A program made the translations under genes and the position numbers. The notes below the pieces were generated by a model. It was given only the letters and a program-made list of their open reading frames with translations. It was not told the origin of the DNA and searched no databases. Positions 60,031-64,000 of a stretch of DNA of 64,000 nt are shown here, one piece after another. The DNA is taken from NCBI GenBank assembly GCA_036583965.1, contig JAZBQD010000017.1, forward strand, positions 27,004,385 to 27,068,384, in the 5' to 3' direction. Numbering within the stretch: the stretch's first letter is position 1; every line of letters starts with the position of its first letter. The stretch comes from Prunella strophiata. Taxonomy: Eukaryota; Chordata; Aves; Passeriformes; Prunellidae.

Positions 60031-63000
60031 TGTGGTGGCATCCAGGCATCTCAGTGGTAATGCCTGAGATAAGGCACATGTGCACAGGAGAGGGAAGAGT
60101 TTTCAGCAGGACGGGCTGTGACTGCCAGATGCTGCAGTCACCAGATGGCTTTTCCTCCCTTTTCCTGGGGAGCTGCTGGGCCACATTTGCAAACAGAGAT
60201 ACATTTGCTCCTAAGTATCACCATTTTGTAGCTCCACTGCTGCCCAGCTTACAGCCTTTCACCACACAGCCTGATGCCTCAGCACTGCCTGTCTCTGCTG
60301 CACCACCCTCAGCTGTCAGATGCGTCCTGCAGCAAAACAGCTCTGTGAGGATCAGCCAAGGGACCTGGGATGATCCTGACAGCTTAATATACCTTTGGGC
60401 TGCAAGGTTAATGTGGGTGCTGCTACAGTGAAATACAGGACAAAGTTACTATCTTTTTTTTTGTTAAGGACTGTAGTAGTATCTGTGTGGTAGTGCTCCC
60501 TGGTCTGCAGCTGCATCTCCTTGCATGTCTGTGCTGCTTAGTACCACCAGGACTTTCCAGGATAAGATTCATTTACATTCTGAAACCAAGGGAAGAGCTG
60601 AGCCTCTGTCCTGCAAATCTGAGTAGATGGCTTAGCTGGAAGTGTGTGGCTCTAATTTGATGATTTAGTTGGTCATTTCAAAGTCTTCACAGTGCACATA
60701 GAAGGAAGTACTTTTTAAAGTCTGCCAGTTTTTTCCATTTTAATATGTTTTCAAGTATTTTTATTCCACATTCATTTTCTGATACAGAACTTGCACAGTG
60801 GAGGAAACAAGCTATGGTGAAGCATTTTATATGACACCACAGGCACATTTATTAAGATTTGGAGAGCAACAAGTATGTTTCCCACATTGCTGAATAGTGT
60901 TCCTCTGCTTCACTGGTCAGAGCTAAATCACCAGTGGTGTTTGTGCACAAGCTCTGGAGAAACCTCTGAGACTTTTAACAGAATGTATGTAAAAGGCTGA
61001 AAAACTTCACTCTCTAACAGACATTTAAAGACAGATTTCTAGCAAAAGAGAACATTTTCTAGGATGTGTCATCTGCTCAAGATTAAGGTTTCAGTACAGC
61101 AATGCTTCTTCCATGGAGACTTCTTACTGAGTAGGATCCCACCCACATTAACAGTGGGAGTTCTGGATGTCCTGGGTCAAGTCTACTGCAGGTCTAGGAG
61201 ATCCACAAGCCTGTGGGGAATTCCTCCCAGGCTGGATGATGAGTGTACACTGACAAAAAGCTGTGAGATTGTACGTAGTGTAAGTTCAGATTTGGGGTAT
61301 TTCACTTCGCAGCTTTTTTAGGGCACAACATTTATTCTTGCATTTATGTGGACATAAGGGACAGCAGTAGGAGAATAATTCCTAGCAGAACAGAATTTAG
61401 TTAATGGACAGGGTCATCCAGACAAAACAACAAAGGGAGAGAATTTGACCTGTCTGCAGTGAATATCTGGACAAATGCTTTTAACACTAGGAAACTGAAA
61501 GGAGTGGGGAGTACAAGAGAAGGTTGTCATTTGCCAGTTAGCTTGGCCATCTCTGGGGGTTGGGGTTTGCATCACACCTCTAAGAATGACTGTTTTCTTC
61601 ACACGTGCATGGGGTTGAAGGATATTCACCCATCTAAACCACTTGTTTTGAGACTCTGTTTTATATTTGGTGGCCTTAAATTCCATTTAATTGGGGGTGA
61701 AGATTAGTTTTTTTGTAAGAAACACTGGGATGCATTTGGCACAGCATCTTAAATGATTCAGCAAATGTTGGCAAAAAATTTTAACTCACAATTCTTGAAA
61801 TCAGCCATGTTTCCAGATGTTAGAAGTGCTTGTTAAAATAGTTACTCCTCTGTAGTTACTTGAGATCAACTTTGAAAAATAAAATAAAATAAAATAAAGT
61901 ATTTTTTTAATACTTCTATAATTTGTGTGAAACAATTGTATCTTTCATTCATGCATACCACATCCTAACTACGAAACACCGTGCAGGAATTTTATAGAAA
62001 AATTAATCCCCTTTAACACTGGATTGTACTCTAAACTGAGGTTGCATAAAATTGACATGTTGGCTTGAGTAGTTTCCAACTCTACAGAAAACATCAACAG
62101 TCCTACTGGATAAAATCTTCATAAAAACTACAGCCACTATTTCATTTCAACTGTTAGTGCATAAAACAGAACAGAGGCACCACGAATACTCTGTCAAGGC
62201 ACTTATTGCCTTTAGATTTCCACAGTGTAGCACAGATCACTGGGAATGACTTCCATAGCCAGGAACTACACTCCAGTTCTGCACTTGGGAAAAATAGGCC
62301 CATTCACCTCTGCAAGTCTTCTCTTCCTCACTGAAAAAGAAGAGAAAGAGGAGTCAGTCATGGCAATGGGATAATGTGGATGGCAGGCTTGCCTTAACAG
62401 CTGTAGAAAGGAGCTGAAAGATGTACTTTCTGCCAGGAAAGAAACAGGATAGCATCAGTTTCTGAATTCTGCCTTAAGCAGCAAGCACAGCCTTACACAG
62501 TAAAATCAAGGAAGATGAGGTTTTTCTCCCTGTGCATTTTTAAGGCAAGCAGCTACTTTCAGCCTTACCTCCCTTATTCTGTAGTTAATTATATTTCACA
62601 GTTTGTCTTTGTAATTGGACTTTGGCCAGTTCATCATCTTACTGATGGAGAGACAGCAGGAAACAGATGTCACAGTTTTTCCTTTGCTAGTTTTTCAAAT
62701 TAAAAATCTGCCTTTTGAATTAAAAAAAAATAATTAAAAAATCTCTTCTCATCCTAAGCCATTGGGCTCCAGTCCTCTGATCATGGTTAACATAGCCAAA
62801 ACAGTCTCATATCTAGTCTTAAAAGTTGATTTATACCTCTTGACATCTACACTTGACTTTCCAAGAAAGGGGTGGAAAAATAAAAGAACAAAAATGTATA
62901 AAGAGAATGCAGAAGTTAGCTGATGAAGATGAACATAAAAGCCTTCACAGTTGGTTCACACAGAGCATCTTAGGGAACAGAAGGTATGGCACCAAAACCA

Positions 63001-64000
63001 TGTTCTGGTAGCATCAGTTGATAGGCAAGAGCACTGGAGTGGAGTACAAGCAGAGATCTATTGCTGACAGGGAGGAAAATAAAGAGTTTTTTTACTTATA
63101 CATTGTCCAGGTGTAGAGCTGAGATGCTATTGCCAGAGACCATCAGACCGATGAATAAGCTGCAAACAAGAACCAAATCAGACAAAAAATGCAGATCTTA
63201 GTGGCCAAGGAGGCAAAATACACAACTTTTACATGGAAGGCGAGTTGCGAATTTGTCCTCTTAACAGCAGGAACAATCAAAATACTAGATTGTAAATCTT
63301 TGAGCTGATTACTTTGCATGCCAGGTGCTGCAGAGTCATTAAAAATCATGCTCTGTTCCAAAGGACAGAAAATAGCAAGCCTTTCCCAGAGAAGTTCTCG
63401 AGTGACCAGTACTGAGTATTTTGTGTGATCCTTGATGATCTGGCGCATAGCTTGGCTGTGCTTCCTAGGAGCAGAGTACTGGCTGAAGGAAGATTGATTT
63501 TTTCCATTTGTTTCTAAAACACAACAAATTTATCATCTGCCTAGATATGACAGCTGCTGAGTACAGCGTGGTGGGTGTGTTAGCTGCATCCAGCACTGCT
63601 TTGCTGGCCTGGTTTCCAGTGCTCTACAGCAGCTTGTAGCCAAGCAATGGAAAGGCTCTGCCACGTGCTTTGGCTGAAAGGGCAGTTTGCAGACTTGCCC
63701 ACATTTTGCTTCACAAGCACGTCTAATCACTTCATTGAGGGTATACAGATAACTCAAAGCAATGTGGCTTCCCACATATCCCTAGAAGCAGTTCCAGTTT
63801 TGCTGAGGGGGATGGGCCAAGTCTTAACTGCTGTCAAAGTTCAGCTCTACTATTTTTCATCTCCTTGTTAAAGTGGGAATGAAGCTGGAGGCAGACAAGC
63901 AGTTGGCAGGAATCACAAATGCTAGAAGCTTGTAGCCCATGTGGCACATGCTGTATAACAAGCTGTACTGAACCACATCAGCAGCTCTTGCCCTTTCCCA
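60031..64000. other. Intergenic DNA beyond TSTD2
   Basis: No open frame here resembles a known protein. In the human locus the next gene is TMOD1, convergent with TSTD2, so its 3' UTR could enter this stretch on the minus strand. Minus-strand AATAAA signals are present at about 60848-60853 and 61331-61336. I found no TMOD1 coding sequence. The minus-strand open frame at 63448-63143 (101 codons) has no recognisable domain. Confidence 0.5.
61875..61898 (+). repeat. (AAAAT)n microsatellite
   Basis: Four to five tandem AAAAT units. The repeat creates several overlapping AATAAA hexamers by chance. Confidence 0.85.

Noticed and set aside
61875..61898. Cluster of AATAAA hexamers as a poly(A) site
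   Set aside because: It is a consequence of an AAAAT microsatellite; the AATAAA at 60004 with a GU-rich element is a better TSTD2 end.
63143..63448. 101-codon minus-strand frame as a possible part of TMOD1
   Set aside because: The translation has no tropomodulin or leucine-rich repeat features; TMOD1 is expected in this direction but no coding sequence is visible.

Overview
This is a vertebrate nuclear window, almost certainly from a bird and probably a songbird. It holds three intact-looking multi-exon genes with GT-AG introns, two CpG-island promoters, and two long decayed CR1 LINEs (the dominant avian retroposon). One CR1 carries a nested solo LTR of a type I associate with passerines (TGTCCTGG start, AAACCAC near the end, 5-bp target duplication). 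The gene order XPA - NCBP1 - TSTD2 is the same block found at human 9q22.33, here inverted. From memory the chicken copies lie on the Z chromosome, so a Z-linked origin is likely but not shown by the sequence itself.

Layout: 1-6440 is intergenic with only simple repeats. 6440-8040 is a very GC-rich CpG island holding the XPA promoter (NRF1-type palindromes) and first exons. XPA (+) runs 7190-14103 in six coding exons (840 nt, 279 aa). 14.2-18.75 kb is the tail-to-tail spacer between XPA and NCBP1; most of it is one CR1 copy interrupted by a 402-bp solo LTR. NCBP1 (-) runs from the start codon at 47311 down to the stop at 21087 in 23 coding exons (2385 nt, 794 aa), with a probable 2.3-kb 3' UTR to about 18.75 kb. 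Its largest intron holds the second CR1, and intron 11 has the signals of a U12-type (minor spliceosome) intron. 47312-47607 is a 296-bp bidirectional promoter. TSTD2 (+) runs 47608-57661 in nine coding exons; exon 2 has an apparent +1 frameshift in this sequence, and the remaining exons join in frame. 60.0-64 kb shows no recognisable gene.

How the genes work: XPA is the damage-verification scaffold of nucleotide excision repair. NCBP1 is the large subunit (CBP80) of the nuclear cap-binding complex. TSTD2 is a rhodanese-domain protein with the same domain order as the bacterial tRNA uridine hydroxylase TrhO. They share no pathway; NCBP1 and TSTD2 are linked by a shared promoter, and XPA by conserved synteny. 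I found no new multi-gene system. The points most worth checking are the U12 intron, the TSTD2 frameshift, the nested LTR with target duplication, and the 20-bp tandem repeat in the NCBP1 5' UTR.
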